The position numbers and the translations under genes are program-made. A stretch of DNA of 51,506 nt from Clostridia bacterium (GTDB taxonomy: Bacteria > Bacillota > Clostridia > Christensenellales > CAG-138): contig JAFYJD010000013.1 of assembly GCA_017538255.1 (NCBI GenBank), positions 1 to 51,506 on the forward strand. The letters are read 5' to 3'. Positions within the stretch are counted from its first letter, which is position 1, and each line of letters begins with the position of its first letter. Positions 6,619 through 16,343 of this stretch are shown in pieces. The notes beneath the pieces were generated by a model. That model worked only from the letters and a program-made list of their open reading frames with translations, was not told where the DNA came from and searched no databases.

Positions 6619-9393
6619 ATGTCAACAACCAGATCGTGCAGATCCTCCAATACAAAAAAACCGAATAACGGAACTTCTTCAAGAAGCGGCGCGTCCCGCC
6701 CGTCTTCCTCGCGCTCCGCTTCAAAGCAAAACGTGAACGTCGTTTCGCGCACAGGCCGCGGCAAGCGTCCCGCCTCCGGCGGCGCAAACAAAAGCGGCGG
6801 CAGCGTGCACCGCGAGATCGGCGGCATCGCGCTGATACTCGTCGGCATCATCCTCGGCATATTCTGCTATTTCGGCTCATCGGGCCTGCTCGCCTCCGTC
6901 GCGCCCGTGCTGTTCGGGCTATTCGGCATAGCGGGCTATGTGCTTCCCGTAATACTGATCGCGCTCGGTTTGCTTCTGATACTGCTCCCGCGCAGCGACC
7001 TCAGACCCGCTTCCATCGCCTGTATCGCTGCCGTATTCCTTGCTGTCATCGCGCTGATCCACGTGATCGCGCACGGGCGTTCGCTCGTCGGCGCGCGCTT
7101 TTTCGCCTCGCTTTCAAACGCCTATAAACTCGGCGCGGCGCACTCCGGCGGCGGCGTGTTCGGCGGCTTTTTCGCGTACCTTTTCGTGCTGCTTCTCGGC
7201 GTAACGGGCGCGATAGTCGCGCTCTGCGGCATAATACTCATCGCCGCGCTGCTGCTCACGCATTTTTCGATCCGCGGCTATCTGAGCGATCTTCGCGAGG
7301 CGCACAAAACCGCGGCGCCCGAACGCCGCAGGGAGAGGCGCAAACTCTATAACGAGGAACTCGGCGGCGACGATTTTGCCGAGCATTCGGGCAAACCCCT
7401 CACCGCAGGCGACGTCGATCAAGGCTATCGCCGCAGGCAGCCGCAAACAGCCGCAAAGCCCGTGCGCGATAGCGCAAAGCGCGAACTGCTCCCTATGCGC
7501 CCCAAATCCCAAAAATCGGACGGTGATATAGAGTTTTTGCCGCTTTCCGGCCCCATTAAAACAGACAAACCCGCGAAAAAGCGCGGCAGAAAGAGCGAAC
7601 TTATCGAAAGTTTTGACCCGCCCGTGTACGGCGGCGCCAAGATCGCCGACGACGATTACACCGTCTATATCCCGATGAACGGCGGCGGGCCGATGAGCGG
7701 CGCGCCAGCTGTCGAGCCCCCGATCGACGTTCCGTTCAAGGACGAGGGTCTCGACGATATTCTTTCAGGAGTTCCTATCGAGAGATACGACGACGGTGCA
7801 GACGCGCCGGAGCCCCAAAAAGTTCCGAAAAAGCCCCCTGTAAAAATAGAGGAGCCCGCTTCTATCGTGCCTGAAGATGAAGAGGAGCCCGCGGTCGAGC
7901 CCGTATACGAGTACCGTTTCCCTCCCGTCGAACTGCTCAAACTTTCTATGCATTCCTCCGTCAGCGAGTCGCAGGAAGAGAAGGCGCGCCTTCTTATCAA
8001 GACCATGCAGGACTACGGCGTCAGCGCACGCATTGTGGGCATCAGCGTCGGCCCCGTCATCACACGGTTTGAGATACAGCCCGCGGTGGGCGTGCGCATA
8101 AACAAAGTTACAACGCTCACGGACGAGATCGCCTACGCGCTCGCCGCAAAAAGCGTTCGCATCGAAGCGCCGATCCCCGGCAAATCCGCGATCGGCATCG
8201 AGATACCCAACGACAGCACGGCGCAGGTGTTCCTGCGCGACATCATCGACACGCAGGATTTCCGAAACGCCAAATCCCCGCTCACCTTTGCGCTTGGCAA
8301 GGACATCGCGGGCAAAGTCGTGCTCGGCGATCTTGCCAAGATGCCCCATATGCTTATCGCAGGTCAGACCGGCGCGGGCAAATCCGTCTGTCTTAACTGC
8401 ATAATCCTGAGTTTTGTCTATAAGAGCGCGCCCAAGGATCTGCAGATGATCCTGATCGATCCCAAGCAGGTCGAACTTTCGTCGTTTGATAATCTGCCCC
8501 ATCTGTTCCGCCCCGTCGTAAAGGATCCCAAAAAGGCGGCGGGAGCGCTGCGCTGGGCCTGCACCGAGATGGATAAGCGCTACTCGCTTATGGCGACCCT
8601 TCACGCAAGGGAGATCGACAGATACAACGCGCTCCAGACCGACGAGGCAGACCGTCTGCCCCGCCTTGTTATCATCATAGACGAGCTTGCCGACCTTATG
8701 ATCGTCGCCTCAAAGGATGTTGAAGAAAGCATCTGTCGCATCGCCCAGCTCGGCCGTGCCTGCGGCATCCACATCATCGTCGCCACGCAGCGCCCCTCCG
8801 TTGACGTCATAACGGGTCTTATAAAAGCCAACATCCCGTCAAGGATCGCTTTCGCCGTTTCCAACGGCACCGATTCGCGCGTCATCCTCGACTCGACCGG
8901 CGCGGAGAGACTGCTTGGCAGGGGCGATATGCTCTTCCACCCGAACGGTGCGAGCAAGCATATCCGCGCGCAGGGCGCGTTCGTCAGCGAGGAAGAGGTC
9001 GCGTCGATCGCCAAGTTCTTTGACGACAACCCCTGCACCAACCAATACTTTGACGACAGCGACTTTTCCGAGGTATCGTCCGCGTCCGGCTCCGCGCCCG
9101 CACAGGGCAACGGCAAGCAGGAGGACGATCTTCTGCCCGAAGCCGTGCGGCTTGTGATCGAAAGCGGCGCGGCGTCGATATCGATGATACAGCGCAGGCT
9201 GCGCGTCGGCTACGCGCGCGCGGCAAGGCTGATCGACATTATGGAGCAAAAGGGCTATGTTTCCCGCGCAGACGGCGCCAAGCCCCGCAACGTGCTGATA
9301 AGCGCGGCGCAGTACGCCGAGATATTCGGCGGCGCTCCGATCGCTGTGCCAAGCGGCGATTACTACGAAGGCGACAACTATGACGACGAATGA
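6619..9393 (+). CDS. ftsK: DNA translocase FtsK/SpoIIIE
   Basis: This hexameric ATP-driven motor pumps chromosomal DNA through the division septum. With the start at 6619 (a weak GAAAGG lies upstream; the earlier in-frame ATG at 6454 has no site and precedes the -10-like TATAAT at 6535-6540) the protein has 924 aa. It has an N-terminal membrane domain of about four helices (67-214), a long charged linker, then the motor with Walker A (GQTGAGKS, about 581) and Walker B (IIIDELADL, about 684). The C-terminal winged-helix gamma domain (about 835-895) reads the orientation sequences. It heads the run with rimO, pgsA, pncC and recA. FtsK and SpoIIIE cannot be told apart from sequence alone. Confidence 0.95.
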   Translation: MSTTRSCRSSNTKKPNNGTSSRSGASRPSSSRSASKQNVNVVSRTGRGKRPASGGANKSGGSVHREIGGIALILVGIILGIFCYFGSSGLLASVAPVLFGLFGIAGYVLPVILIALGLLLILLPRSDLRPASIACIAAVFLAVIALIHVIAHGRSLVGARFFASLSNAYKLGAAHSGGGVFGGFFAYLFVLLLGVTGAIVALCGIILIAALLLTHFSIRGYLSDLREAHKTAAPERRRERRKLYNEELGGDDFAEHSGKPLTAGDVDQGYRRRQPQTAAKPVRDSAKRELLPMRPKSQKSDGDIEFLPLSGPIKTDKPAKKRGRKSELIESFDPPVYGGAKIADDDYTVYIPMNGGGPMSGAPAVEPPIDVPFKDEGLDDILSGVPIERYDDGADAPEPQKVPKKPPVKIEEPASIVPEDEEEPAVEPVYEYRFPPVELLKLSMHSSVSESQEEKARLLIKTMQDYGVSARIVGISVGPVITRFEIQPAVGVRINKVTTLTDEIAYALAAKSVRIEAPIPGKSAIGIEIPNDSTAQVFLRDIIDTQDFRNAKSPLTFALGKDIAGKVVLGDLAKMPHMLIAGQTGAGKSVCLNCIILSFVYKSAPKDLQMILIDPKQVELSSFDNLPHLFRPVVKDPKKAAGALRWACTEMDKRYSLMATLHAREIDRYNALQTDEADRLPRLVIIIDELADLMIVASKDVEESICRIAQLGRACGIHIIVATQRPSVDVITGLIKANIPSRIAFAVSNGTDSRVILDSTGAERLLGRGDMLFHPNGASKHIRAQGAFVSEEEVASIAKFFDDNPCTNQYFDDSDFSEVSSASGSAPAQGNGKQEDDLLPEAVRLVIESGAASISMIQRRLRVGYARAARLIDIMEQKGYVSRADGAKPRNVLISAAQYAEIFGGAPIAVPSGDYYEGDNYDDE

Positions 9394-9426
9394 TCGCCTG
9401 AAGTTAGAATAAAAAAGGATCATCAG

Positions 9427-10779
9427 ATGAAATACACAAAGGTCGGCGCAGTCTCACTCGGCTGCAGCAAAAACGCCGTTGATACGGAGATACTGCTCGG
9501 CGAACTCACTTCGCTGGGCTTCACCGTCGTCAGCGACCCGAAGAGCGCGGAGATAATAATCGTCAACACCTGCGGTTTTATCGAAAGCGCAAAGACGGAT
9601 TCACTCGACGCGATACTCGATATGGCGCGGTATAAATACCCCTCGGATAACTGCCGCCTGCTCGTAGTAACGGGCTGTCTTTCAAAGCGCTACCCCGAGG
9701 AACTCAAACAGGAACTGCCCGAGGTAGACCTGTTTTGGGGCGTAAAGGATTACCCCGCTCTTGCAAAAAAACTTGCTGCGCTCGCGGGCGCGGGCGAGTC
9801 CGACGCGCGCAGCGGCGGAATCATCCGTTGCGCGGGCACATCTCGGCTTTTGACCACCCCGCCCTACCGCGCCTATCTTCGCATAGCGGACGGCTGCGAC
9901 AACCGCTGCACCTATTGCGCGATACCGCTCATCCGCGGCGGCAGGGTCAGTTTCCCGATGGAACAACTGGTATCGGAAGCGCGCGCGCTCGCGGGATCGG
10001 GCGTTACGGAACTGACCGTCATCGCGCAGGATACCTCGGCATACGGCATCGACCTCTACGGCCGCCCGATGCTCCAGGAACTGCTCGGCGAACTCTCCCG
10101 CATAGAAAAACTGCATTGGATACGCGTACTTTACGCCTACCCGAATACAGTTACGGAAGCGCTCGTGGACGCGATCGTCGCGGATAAAAAGATCGTAAAC
10201 TATATCGATATGCCGGTTCAGCATATTTCAAGCGGTATGCTCAAACGTATGAACCGCCACGGAAGCGCCGAGCATATCAGGAGGATCACTTCCTACATCC
10301 GTTCGGCGGCGCCCGATTTCATACTCCGCACAACGGTTATGACGGGTTTCCCCGGCGAAACGGAAGCCGACCACGAGGAGTTGATGCGCTTTTTGACGGA
10401 GCATCCATTCGACCGCGTCGGCGCGTTCACCTACTCCGCCGAGGACGGCACTCCCGCCGCGGAAATGCCGGATCAGGTCGACCCCGAGACCGCGCGAAGG
10501 CGGCTTGACGAGATAATGCGCCTTGAATCCCGCATCTCGCTCGAACTCAACAAAAGGCGCGTCGGCAAGACCGCGGAAGTGCTCGTTGAAAGCGTTGAGG
10601 AGCGCGTTGACGGCGGATTTAAGGTGATCGGCCGCTCCTATGCGGAAGCCGCCGATGTTGACGGCAGCATCCTTTTGACATCGCGCACCGCGCCAAAGCG
10701 CGGCGAATACGTGCTTGCCAAGATAACCGCCGCGGGCGAATACGACCTTGAAGGCGAGATAGTCCCGAACGACCGATAA
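9427..10779 (+). CDS. rimO: Ribosomal protein S12 methylthiotransferase RimO
   Basis: RimO is a radical-SAM enzyme that adds a methylthio group to an Asp of ribosomal protein S12. At 450 aa it has the family's three parts. The N-terminal domain carries its three cluster cysteines in GCSKN, NTCGF and TGCLSK. The radical-SAM core has CDNRCTYC (CxxxCxxC, about residues 158-165). The C-terminus is a TRAM domain. The RimO-type GCSKN and the pgsA/recA context favour RimO over the tRNA enzymes MiaB and MtaB. It starts 33 bases after ftsK. Confidence 0.95.
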   Translation: MKYTKVGAVSLGCSKNAVDTEILLGELTSLGFTVVSDPKSAEIIIVNTCGFIESAKTDSLDAILDMARYKYPSDNCRLLVVTGCLSKRYPEELKQELPEVDLFWGVKDYPALAKKLAALAGAGESDARSGGIIRCAGTSRLLTTPPYRAYLRIADGCDNRCTYCAIPLIRGGRVSFPMEQLVSEARALAGSGVTELTVIAQDTSAYGIDLYGRPMLQELLGELSRIEKLHWIRVLYAYPNTVTEALVDAIVADKKIVNYIDMPVQHISSGMLKRMNRHGSAEHIRRITSYIRSAAPDFILRTTVMTGFPGETEADHEELMRFLTEHPFDRVGAFTYSAEDGTPAAEMPDQVDPETARRRLDEIMRLESRISLELNKRRVGKTAEVLVESVEERVDGGFKVIGRSYAEAADVDGSILLTSRTAPKRGEYVLAKITAAGEYDLEGEIVPNDR

Positions 10780-10788
10780 GGAGCGAAT

Positions 10789-11382
10789 ATGAATCTGCCA
10801 AACAAACTTACGATGCTCAGAATAATAATGATACCGCTTTTCATAGCGGCGTTCTATCTGCCCTCAAAATGGACGCTCGCCACGCTCAACGGCGTATGTA
10901 TCCAATGGAAATACATAATCGCGGGCGTTCTGTTCCTTGCGGCGTATGTAACGGATACGCTTGACGGCATCATCGCGCGAAAGCGCAACCTCATCACCGA
11001 TTTCGGAAAACTTATGGATCCGACCGCCGACAAACTTCTTACCTCAGCGGCAATGATTATGCTCTGCCGCTTCCCCGTTATGAGTTTCGGCAACGCGCTG
11101 ATGCCCGTTTTCACGCTAATCGTCATCGCGCGCGAGATCTTCGTCAGCGGCATCCGCCAGCTCGCGGGCTCAAGGGGCATCGTCATCGCCGCAAAGCCTA
11201 TAGGCAAGGCCAAGACCACCCTGCAGTTCGCCGCGCTTTTGACGGTACTGCTGCTCGGGCAGGTCTTCCGCGCGATAGGCGTTCCCGTCGATTTCATCCT
11301 CGTCTGCGCCGCCGTGATTTTGACGATATGGTCGGGCATCGACTACACCATCGGCGCAAAGGCGCTGTTTAGCGACCGATGA
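10789..11382 (+). CDS. pgsA: CDP-diacylglycerol--glycerol-3-phosphate 3-phosphatidyltransferase
   Basis: PgsA makes phosphatidylglycerol phosphate, the committed step to phosphatidylglycerol, in the cytoplasmic membrane. The 197-aa protein has the CDP-alcohol phosphotransferase signature DxxDGxxAR...G...D...D in full: DTLDGIIAR, then FGKLMDPTADK, with the metal-binding aspartates. Several hydrophobic helices surround it. The ATG follows AAGGAG and starts 9 bases after rimO; its stop overlaps the start of pncC (ATGA). Confidence 0.95.
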   Translation: MNLPNKLTMLRIIMIPLFIAAFYLPSKWTLATLNGVCIQWKYIIAGVLFLAAYVTDTLDGIIARKRNLITDFGKLMDPTADKLLTSAAMIMLCRFPVMSFGNALMPVFTLIVIAREIFVSGIRQLAGSRGIVIAAKPIGKAKTTLQFAALLTVLLLGQVFRAIGVPVDFILVCAAVILTIWSGIDYTIGAKALFSDR

Positions 11383-11909
11383 CGGAAGCCGCGCTTCAAA
11401 ACAGAATATCCGCCGAGACACGCGAACTTGCCGCTCTCCTTACAAACAGCGGGCTTTATATAAGCGCTGCGGAGAGCCTTACGGGCGGACTCATATCGGC
11501 GGCGTTTGTGGACGTTCCCGGCTGCACAGGCTGGTTTTCGGACGGCTTTATCACCTATTCGGACGCGGCAAAAACCAAACGCCTCGGTGTTGACACCGCG
11601 CTTATCAGGTCAAAGACCGCCGTCAGCGCGGAGGTCGCGCTCCAAATGGCGCTTGGCGCAAGAAAAAACAGCGGCGCGGACTTTGCCGTTGCCGTAACGG
11701 GGCTCGCGGGGCCGTTTGTTGACGGCAACGGAAATATGCTGCCCCTCGCCCCTTGCCACGAGCCCGGGCTCGTGTTCGTCGCCGTCGCCTCGCCGTTCGG
11801 AGAATCCGTCGTAAGGCGCGTATTTTCTGGCAACCGCCGCGAGATAAGGCTCCACACTGTACTAATTGCTGTACAACTGCTTAAAAACACGGTGCAAAGC
11901 GCACCGTAA
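11379..11909 (+). CDS. pncC: CinA C-terminal-type nicotinamide-nucleotide amidohydrolase
   Basis: The family deamidates nicotinamide mononucleotide to nicotinate mononucleotide, recycling NAD breakdown products. The 176-aa protein is the stand-alone amidase domain: [12 protein letters not shown], then a motif resembling [14 protein letters not shown], and [10 protein letters not shown]. It lacks the N-terminal MoCF-like domain of full CinA. It overlaps pgsA by four bases and lies directly upstream of recA, the usual Firmicutes order. The end of the gene carries an ACGGTGC/GCACCGT dyad (11889-11907) that lies in the -35 region of the recA promoter. Confidence 0.92.
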   Translation: MTEAALQNRISAETRELAALLTNSGLYISAAESLTGGLISAAFVDVPGCTGWFSDGFITYSDAAKTKRLGVDTALIRSKTAVSAEVALQMALGARKNSGADFAVAVTGLAGPFVDGNGNMLPLAPCHEPGLVFVAVASPFGESVVRRVFSGNRREIRLHTVLIAVQLLKNTVQSAP

Positions 11910-11959
11910 TGTGTTATAATGCCTATAGGCAACCAAAACAAACAAACGGAGGAATTGCT

Positions 11960-12994
11960 ATGTCAAAGGAAAAAGCGCTCGAAGTTGCATTGAGCCAGAT
12001 TGAGAAACAGTACGGAAAGGGCGCTATTATGCTGATGGGCGACGCGGCTGCCAAGATAAAGGTCGACGTCATCCCCACGGGTTGTATCGAACTCGACGCG
12101 GCGCTCGGCGTGGGCGGCGTTCCGCGCGGCAGGATCATCGAGATCTACGGCCCCGAGGCCTCGGGTAAGACCACGCTTGCCCTGCATATCATCGCGGAAG
12201 CGCAGAAAAAGGGCGGTATGTGCGTATTCATCGACGCTGAGCACGCGCTCGACCCCGTATACGCGCAGAATCTCGGCATCGACCTTGACCAACTCTTCAT
12301 CTCTCAGCCCGACGACGGCGAGCAGGCGCTCGATATCGCGGACGCGCTCGTGCGCAGCGGCGCTGTTGACGTTATCGTCGTAGACTCCGTCGCGGCGCTC
12401 GTTCCCAAGAGCGAACTCGAGGGCGATATGGGCGATACGCACGTGGGTCTTCAGGCAAGGCTTATGAGCCAGGCGCTTCGCAAACTCGCTGGCATAATCG
12501 GCAAGAGCAATACCTGCGTCATCTTCATCAACCAGCTTCGCGATAAGGTCGGCGTTATGTTCGGCAACCCCGAGACCACCACGGGCGGCAAGGCGCTCAA
12601 ATACTTCACGAGCGTCCGCCTCGATGTTCGCAGGGTCGACACGCTCAAACAGGGCAACGCCGCCGTCGGCAGCCGCACTCGCGTAAAGGTCGTAAAGAAC
12701 AAGGTCGCACCGCCGTTCCGCATCGCGGAGTTCGACATCATCTACGGCGAGGGCATCAGCAAAGAGGGCTCCGTGCTCGATATGGGCGTTGAGAAAAAAC
12801 TCATCAACAAAACGGGCGCATGGTTCAGCTACGGCGATATTCGCATTGGGCAGGGCCGCGAAAACGCGAGACAGTTCCTCAAGGACAATCCCGAACTTTG
12901 CAATGAGATCCTCGAAAAACTGCGCGAGATCATCGCCGCCTCAACGGAGAGCGCTCCCGTTTCCGCGGATGATGGCGAGTACACCGAAGACTGA
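11960..12994 (+). CDS. recA: Recombinase RecA
   Basis: RecA forms filaments on single-stranded DNA, drives strand exchange and activates LexA cleavage. The 344-aa protein has Walker A (GPEASGKTT, about residues 62-70), the family motif [17 protein letters not shown] and a short acidic tail. The start at 11960 follows GGAGG. An earlier in-frame ATG at 11909 is discounted because it precedes the extended -10 element (TGT TATAAT, 11912-11920). No clear GAAC-N4-GTTC LexA box is seen in the upstream region, so SOS control is not evident. A bidirectional terminator follows. Confidence 0.98.
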   Translation: MSKEKALEVALSQIEKQYGKGAIMLMGDAAAKIKVDVIPTGCIELDAALGVGGVPRGRIIEIYGPEASGKTTLALHIIAEAQKKGGMCVFIDAEHALDPVYAQNLGIDLDQLFISQPDDGEQALDIADALVRSGAVDVIVVDSVAALVPKSELEGDMGDTHVGLQARLMSQALRKLAGIIGKSNTCVIFINQLRDKVGVMFGNPETTTGGKALKYFTSVRLDVRRVDTLKQGNAAVGSRTRVKVVKNKVAPPFRIAEFDIIYGEGISKEGSVLDMGVEKKLINKTGAWFSYGDIRIGQGRENARQFLKDNPELCNEILEKLREIIAASTESAPVSADDGEYTED

Positions 12995-13017
12995 TACTTT
13001 TATTTAAAGCAAAAACC

Positions 13018-13056
13018 GATCCGAGAATACAATATGTATTCTCGGATCTTATTTTA
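13018..13056. terminator. Bidirectional terminator between recA and the DivIVA-protein gene
   Basis: A perfect 14-bp stem (13018-13031 with 13035-13048, arms GATCCGAGAATACA and its complement) around an ATA loop, with T-rich sequence to the right. It separates convergent genes. Confidence 0.85.
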
Positions 13057-13087
13057 ACACGGTATTATTAAGCAACTCACATTTTTC

Positions 13088-13762
13088 TCATTCGCCCGCA
13101 AAAAGTTTTTTCGCTGCTTTTTCCGCTTTTTTGCGGGCACGGCGCTCATTGCGCGAAAGCGAACCTACATCACCGGCGAGGGCTTCATTCATTTCACGGA
13201 TCATTTCATCCAATTCTTCGATTTCATCCTTTGGCATCCCGTTTTCGAGTTTCTCTGCGTTCTCTATGACCTGCTCCTTGACGGGCTCCTCTGCGCTCTC
13301 TTCGGCGGACTCCTCTATGGGCTCCTCTGCGGGCTGCTCTGCGCTCTCTTCGGCGGACTCCTCTATGGGCTCCTCGGCAGGTTCCTCTGCGGGCTGCTCC
13401 TCTGTGCTCTCTTCGGGGGACTCCTCGGCGGACGGTGCTGTTTCGGTCGTTTCCGCGTTTTCAGCGTTTTTGTGCGCTTCAAGCGTCGCCTTTTCGATAA
13501 GGGCGGCGGCATCGTCGGCGGTGAGTTCGTCCTCAACGGGGATATTCGCCTGCACCAGTTTTTCGCTCAGGCGCTCTATGCGGGCTTTGAGACTCTCCTC
13601 CCTCTGGCGGGACGCCTGTGCGCGCAGTTCCAGAATATCGAGTTCATTGTGCATACGGTCCATTTCTCTGATTATCTCATCAAGAAAGCCGTCCACTTCG
13701 ATTACGTCGTAGCCGAAGAAGGCGTGCGAAAAGCGCTTGTTGATTATTTCATTTCTATCCAT
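13088..13762 (-). CDS. DivIVA-domain protein with acidic repeat region
   Basis: DivIVA proteins bind curved membrane at poles and septa and recruit division or cell-wall proteins. The 224-aa protein starts at the ATG preceded by AGGAGG (about 13766-13771). Residues 1-60 fit the DivIVA N-terminal domain (INKRFSHAFFGYDVIEVDGFLDEIIREMD, read in parts), followed by a short coiled coil to about residue 75. Residues of about 105-170 are almost only Glu, Ala, Ser and Pro and contain a duplicated 39-bp unit; the C-terminus is a basic tail (RNERRARKKAEKAAKK). It follows sepF, as divIVA does in the Bacillus dcw-distal cluster, but it is not a standard full-length DivIVA. Confidence 0.85.
   Translation of the reverse strand: MDRNEIINKRFSHAFFGYDVIEVDGFLDEIIREMDRMHNELDILELRAQASRQREESLKARIERLSEKLVQANIPVEDELTADDAAALIEKATLEAHKNAENAETTETAPSAEESPEESTEEQPAEEPAEEPIEESAEESAEQPAEEPIEESAEESAEEPVKEQVIENAEKLENGMPKDEIEELDEMIREMNEALAGDVGSLSRNERRARKKAEKAAKKLFAGE
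13289..13375 (-). repeat. Direct repeat, two perfect 39-bp copies, 48-bp period
   Basis: Bases 13289-13327 and 13337-13375 are identical. They encode acidic EEPIEESAEESAE-type units in the DivIVA-domain protein. The 48-bp period keeps the frame (16 codons), so copy number can vary without breaking the gene. Confidence 0.85.
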
Positions 13763-13872
13763 ATTTTCCTCCTGATCGCGCCGGGCGCGCCGAGCGCAGG
13801 CGGCATTGCCGTCGGCTCCCGTACGCTTGAACGCACCCGGTCTTTCGGCACCCTGATCGCTCAGGAAGCGGA

Positions 13873-14316
13873 TCACTCTCTGAAACCTTCGGCGCTGCCG
13901 ATGATATCGATGTTTGCAGGCGCAACGATGAATATCCTCGAGGATACCTTGTACACCCTGCCGTCTACCGCGTAGCACGCACCGGACATAAAGTCCAGAA
14001 TGCGCTGCGCCGTTTCGACCTCGATCTGCTCCATATTGACGATGACGGGCTTATGACTTTTGAGGTTGTCGATGATATTCTGGGTGTCCTCGTAACTTAC
14101 GGGACGGTAGACTATCATCTTGCTTGTGGCGGCGCCCGGCAGGCTTACTACATTGGTCTGCTGAGCGCGCCTTGACGGCTGTCTGCGCTCGTGCTCGACC
14201 ACGACGGGCTCGCGCTCGGGTATGTCCTCGTGCACCTCGTCGATGTAGTCAAGTTCCTGCTCGTAGTCGCCCACTTCGAAAAGTGAACTCCAAAACCTCT
14301 TTAACGCGTTTGCCAT
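13873..14316 (-). CDS. sepF: Cell division protein SepF
   Basis: SepF polymerises into rings, bundles FtsZ filaments and ties them to the membrane. The 147-aa protein has the N-terminal amphipathic membrane-targeting stretch (MANALKRFWSSLF), an acidic linker, and the SepF core from about residue 65 (MIVYRPVSYEDTQNIIDNLK, then PVIVNM and the conserved AQRILDFMSGACYAVDG). The ATG has a strong AAGGAGG upstream. It lies between yggS and the DivIVA gene. Confidence 0.96.
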   Translation of the reverse strand: MANALKRFWSSLFEVGDYEQELDYIDEVHEDIPEREPVVVEHERRQPSRRAQQTNVVSLPGAATSKMIVYRPVSYEDTQNIIDNLKSHKPVIVNMEQIEVETAQRILDFMSGACYAVDGRVYKVSSRIFIVAPANIDIIGSAEGFRE

Positions 14317-14397
14317 AATTCTTTCCTCCTTGGGTATTGTTGTTGGCGCCTGGAGAAACAGAAAGCGGTGGCAACCCCGCTCGACCGAAATCGGCTA

Positions 14398-15117
14398 TTA
14401 TCGATCTGCGGCCGCAGCAGCCGCGGTTCTTGGGCCGAACAGCGCGGAGCCGATCCGCACCATCGTCGCACCCTCAAGGATCGCGGCTTTATAATCCCCG
14501 CTCATACCCATAGACAGCTCCTTCATCTCGATATTCGGAATATTCTCCCTCTTTACCGATTCAAAGAGCTCTTTCATCGCAGCAAAATACGGTCTTGTTT
14601 GTGTTTCATTCCCCATGGGAGGAATGCACATAAGACCCTTCACCCCGATGCCGGGCATCGCGGAAACTACCTTAAGAAAACCGATAAGTTCGTCGGGAAG
14701 CACACCCGACTTTTGTTCCTCGGAGCCGATATTGACTTCAACGAGGATGTTCTGCACCACGCCGCGCTTTACGGCAAGGCGGTTTATCTCCTCGGCAAGG
14801 GGCAGCCTGTCCACGGACTGAATGAGTTCCGCCCTTCCGACGAGGTATTTGGCTTTGTTGGTTTGGAGCGCGCCGATAAAATGCGGCTTCACCCCGTTTT
14901 CGATAAAGAAATCGTATTTCTCCACGAACTCGCCCGCGCGGTTTTCTCCCGCTTCAAGGAGCCCCTCGCGTATGACGGGCAATATCTCCTCGGCAGTCTT
15001 GAACTTGGTCGCACCGATTATACGCACCTCGCCCGTGCGCCTGCCTGCGGCGCGTTCCGCTTCGTTTACCTGCCCAACAATTTCTTTAAATCCACATTTA
15101 ACCTTTTGGGTATCCAA
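14398..15117 (-). CDS. yggS: YggS/PLPBP-family pyridoxal phosphate homeostasis protein
   Basis: These single-domain PLP-binding TIM barrels carry no known catalytic activity but buffer PLP and affect amino-acid pools. The 239-aa protein has the PLP lysine in IIGATKFK (about residue 38), the ENR motif (GENRAGEF), HFIGALQTNKAKYL, the MGMSGDYKAAI loop and VRIGSALFG. The start is TTG at 15117, supported by GGGAG seven bases upstream; it overlaps the end of the HlyD-like gene by 52 bases, which suggests translational coupling. The yggS-sepF order is conserved in Firmicutes. Confidence 0.93.
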   Translation of the reverse strand: MDTQKVKCGFKEIVGQVNEAERAAGRRTGEVRIIGATKFKTAEEILPVIREGLLEAGENRAGEFVEKYDFFIENGVKPHFIGALQTNKAKYLVGRAELIQSVDRLPLAEEINRLAVKRGVVQNILVEVNIGSEEQKSGVLPDELIGFLKVVSAMPGIGVKGLMCIPPMGNETQTRPYFAAMKELFESVKRENIPNIEMKELSMGMSGDYKAAILEGATMVRIGSALFGPRTAAAAAADR

Positions 15118-16343
15118 TATCTTTCTCCCTCTTGTATCGCCGGCACTTGCGCATCCCTCGCTATGACTATCGCGCCGTCCGCGTTTGCGGCAAGAACGTC
15201 GACATAGACGCCAGTGCGCTTGCCGTTCTCCATAAGTTCTATATAGGGGCTTCCGTCGTTATACTGCACCGCGCGTTTTTCAACGCACAAACCTTCCGCC
15301 GAGTATTTGAGTTTAAGGCTGACCTTGCGCGCGTTTATAAGCGACTCCACTCCCGAATCTATTCGAACGATATTTATCAGCTTATTGCCGCTTTTGTACG
15401 AAGCAACGCCGACCGCCTCGAATGTGCCGTAGCCGTCGATCTCGACCGGATATTCCGTATTCTGAGCAACGCGAAGCGCGTCGTTCGGCGCGGTCAAAAA
15501 CGCGCAGTAGAACACATTGGGATTGATGAGCCTGTATGCTGCCGTCGTCGACGCGCCTATCCAATCCTGCGCCTTGTCCTTCTTCGTTGCGGCGTCCACA
15601 AGACTCGTTGTAATGAGATTCAGTTTGTCGGCGTTGAGCGCCGCGGAATAATCGTCGAAGTAGAAACTGACGAGCCCCTCACCCTCCGCAAACAGTTCGC
15701 GCTTTGACGCAAGCACAGCGTCGAGTTTGTCGTCTTCTTCTTTATATAGGGCGCGGAGCGTTTCCGTTTCGTGCGTTTCGTTTTTGAGGTAGTCGCGCCT
15801 TGCTTCGAGCAGTTCGTTGAGTTCCGTTTCCGCCGCGAGCGCCGCCTCGCCGTTGCCGTTCATAACGGCGTATGACAGCCTGCCCTTGGCGTTTTCGATG
15901 CCAATATCAAGGCTTTTTAGTTGTTCATTGCGAACTTCGCCGATGACCTCGAGTTGCGCGAGATATATCTGCTGGCGGGTCTTAAACAGCGAAAGTTCTG
16001 TCTCCCTGCTGAAGCCGAGGCGGTAAACGTCCATTATATGCTCGCCGGTTTCAACGCTCTGTCCTTCGTGAACGCAGTAGTCGGCAACGGAATAGCCTCC
16101 CTCTTTTTCAAAGGCGCCTACGAGTTTTTCGTCCCTTATCACGACTGCGGTATAGGTGCGCGTTTCTTCGATACGGGCGTATTTGACCTTGCCTTCGGAG
16201 CCTCCCAAAAACGCCACGAAGACCAGCGCGATAACGGCGATAAGCATCAAAACAGCAAGTATCGCGAGCACGGGCTTTTTCAGGCGCCTGCGCCTTTTTT
16301 TGAATTGAAGTATCTCCACTTCCCCGCTCCTTTTACTCTTCAC
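15066..16343 (-). CDS. HlyD-like membrane-anchored protein
   Basis: This 425-aa protein has a very basic N-terminus (FKKRRRRLKK), one membrane helix at about residues 27-50, then an extracellular part with the layout of membrane-fusion proteins: a lipoyl/beta-barrel half (GQSVETGEHIMDV), a helical hairpin (about 115-240) and a second beta half. Proteins of this type are regularly found beside yggS and sepF in Clostridia, which hints at a role in division or the envelope rather than in a classical efflux pump. No transporter gene is next to it. The function is inferred. Confidence 0.75.
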   Translation of the reverse strand: MKSKRSGEVEILQFKKRRRRLKKPVLAILAVLMLIAVIALVFVAFLGGSEGKVKYARIEETRTYTAVVIRDEKLVGAFEKEGGYSVADYCVHEGQSVETGEHIMDVYRLGFSRETELSLFKTRQQIYLAQLEVIGEVRNEQLKSLDIGIENAKGRLSYAVMNGNGEAALAAETELNELLEARRDYLKNETHETETLRALYKEEDDKLDAVLASKRELFAEGEGLVSFYFDDYSAALNADKLNLITTSLVDAATKKDKAQDWIGASTTAAYRLINPNVFYCAFLTAPNDALRVAQNTEYPVEIDGYGTFEAVGVASYKSGNKLINIVRIDSGVESLINARKVSLKLKYSAEGLCVEKRAVQYNDGSPYIELMENGKRTGVYVDVLAANADGAIVIARDAQVPAIQEGERYWIPKRLNVDLKKLLGR

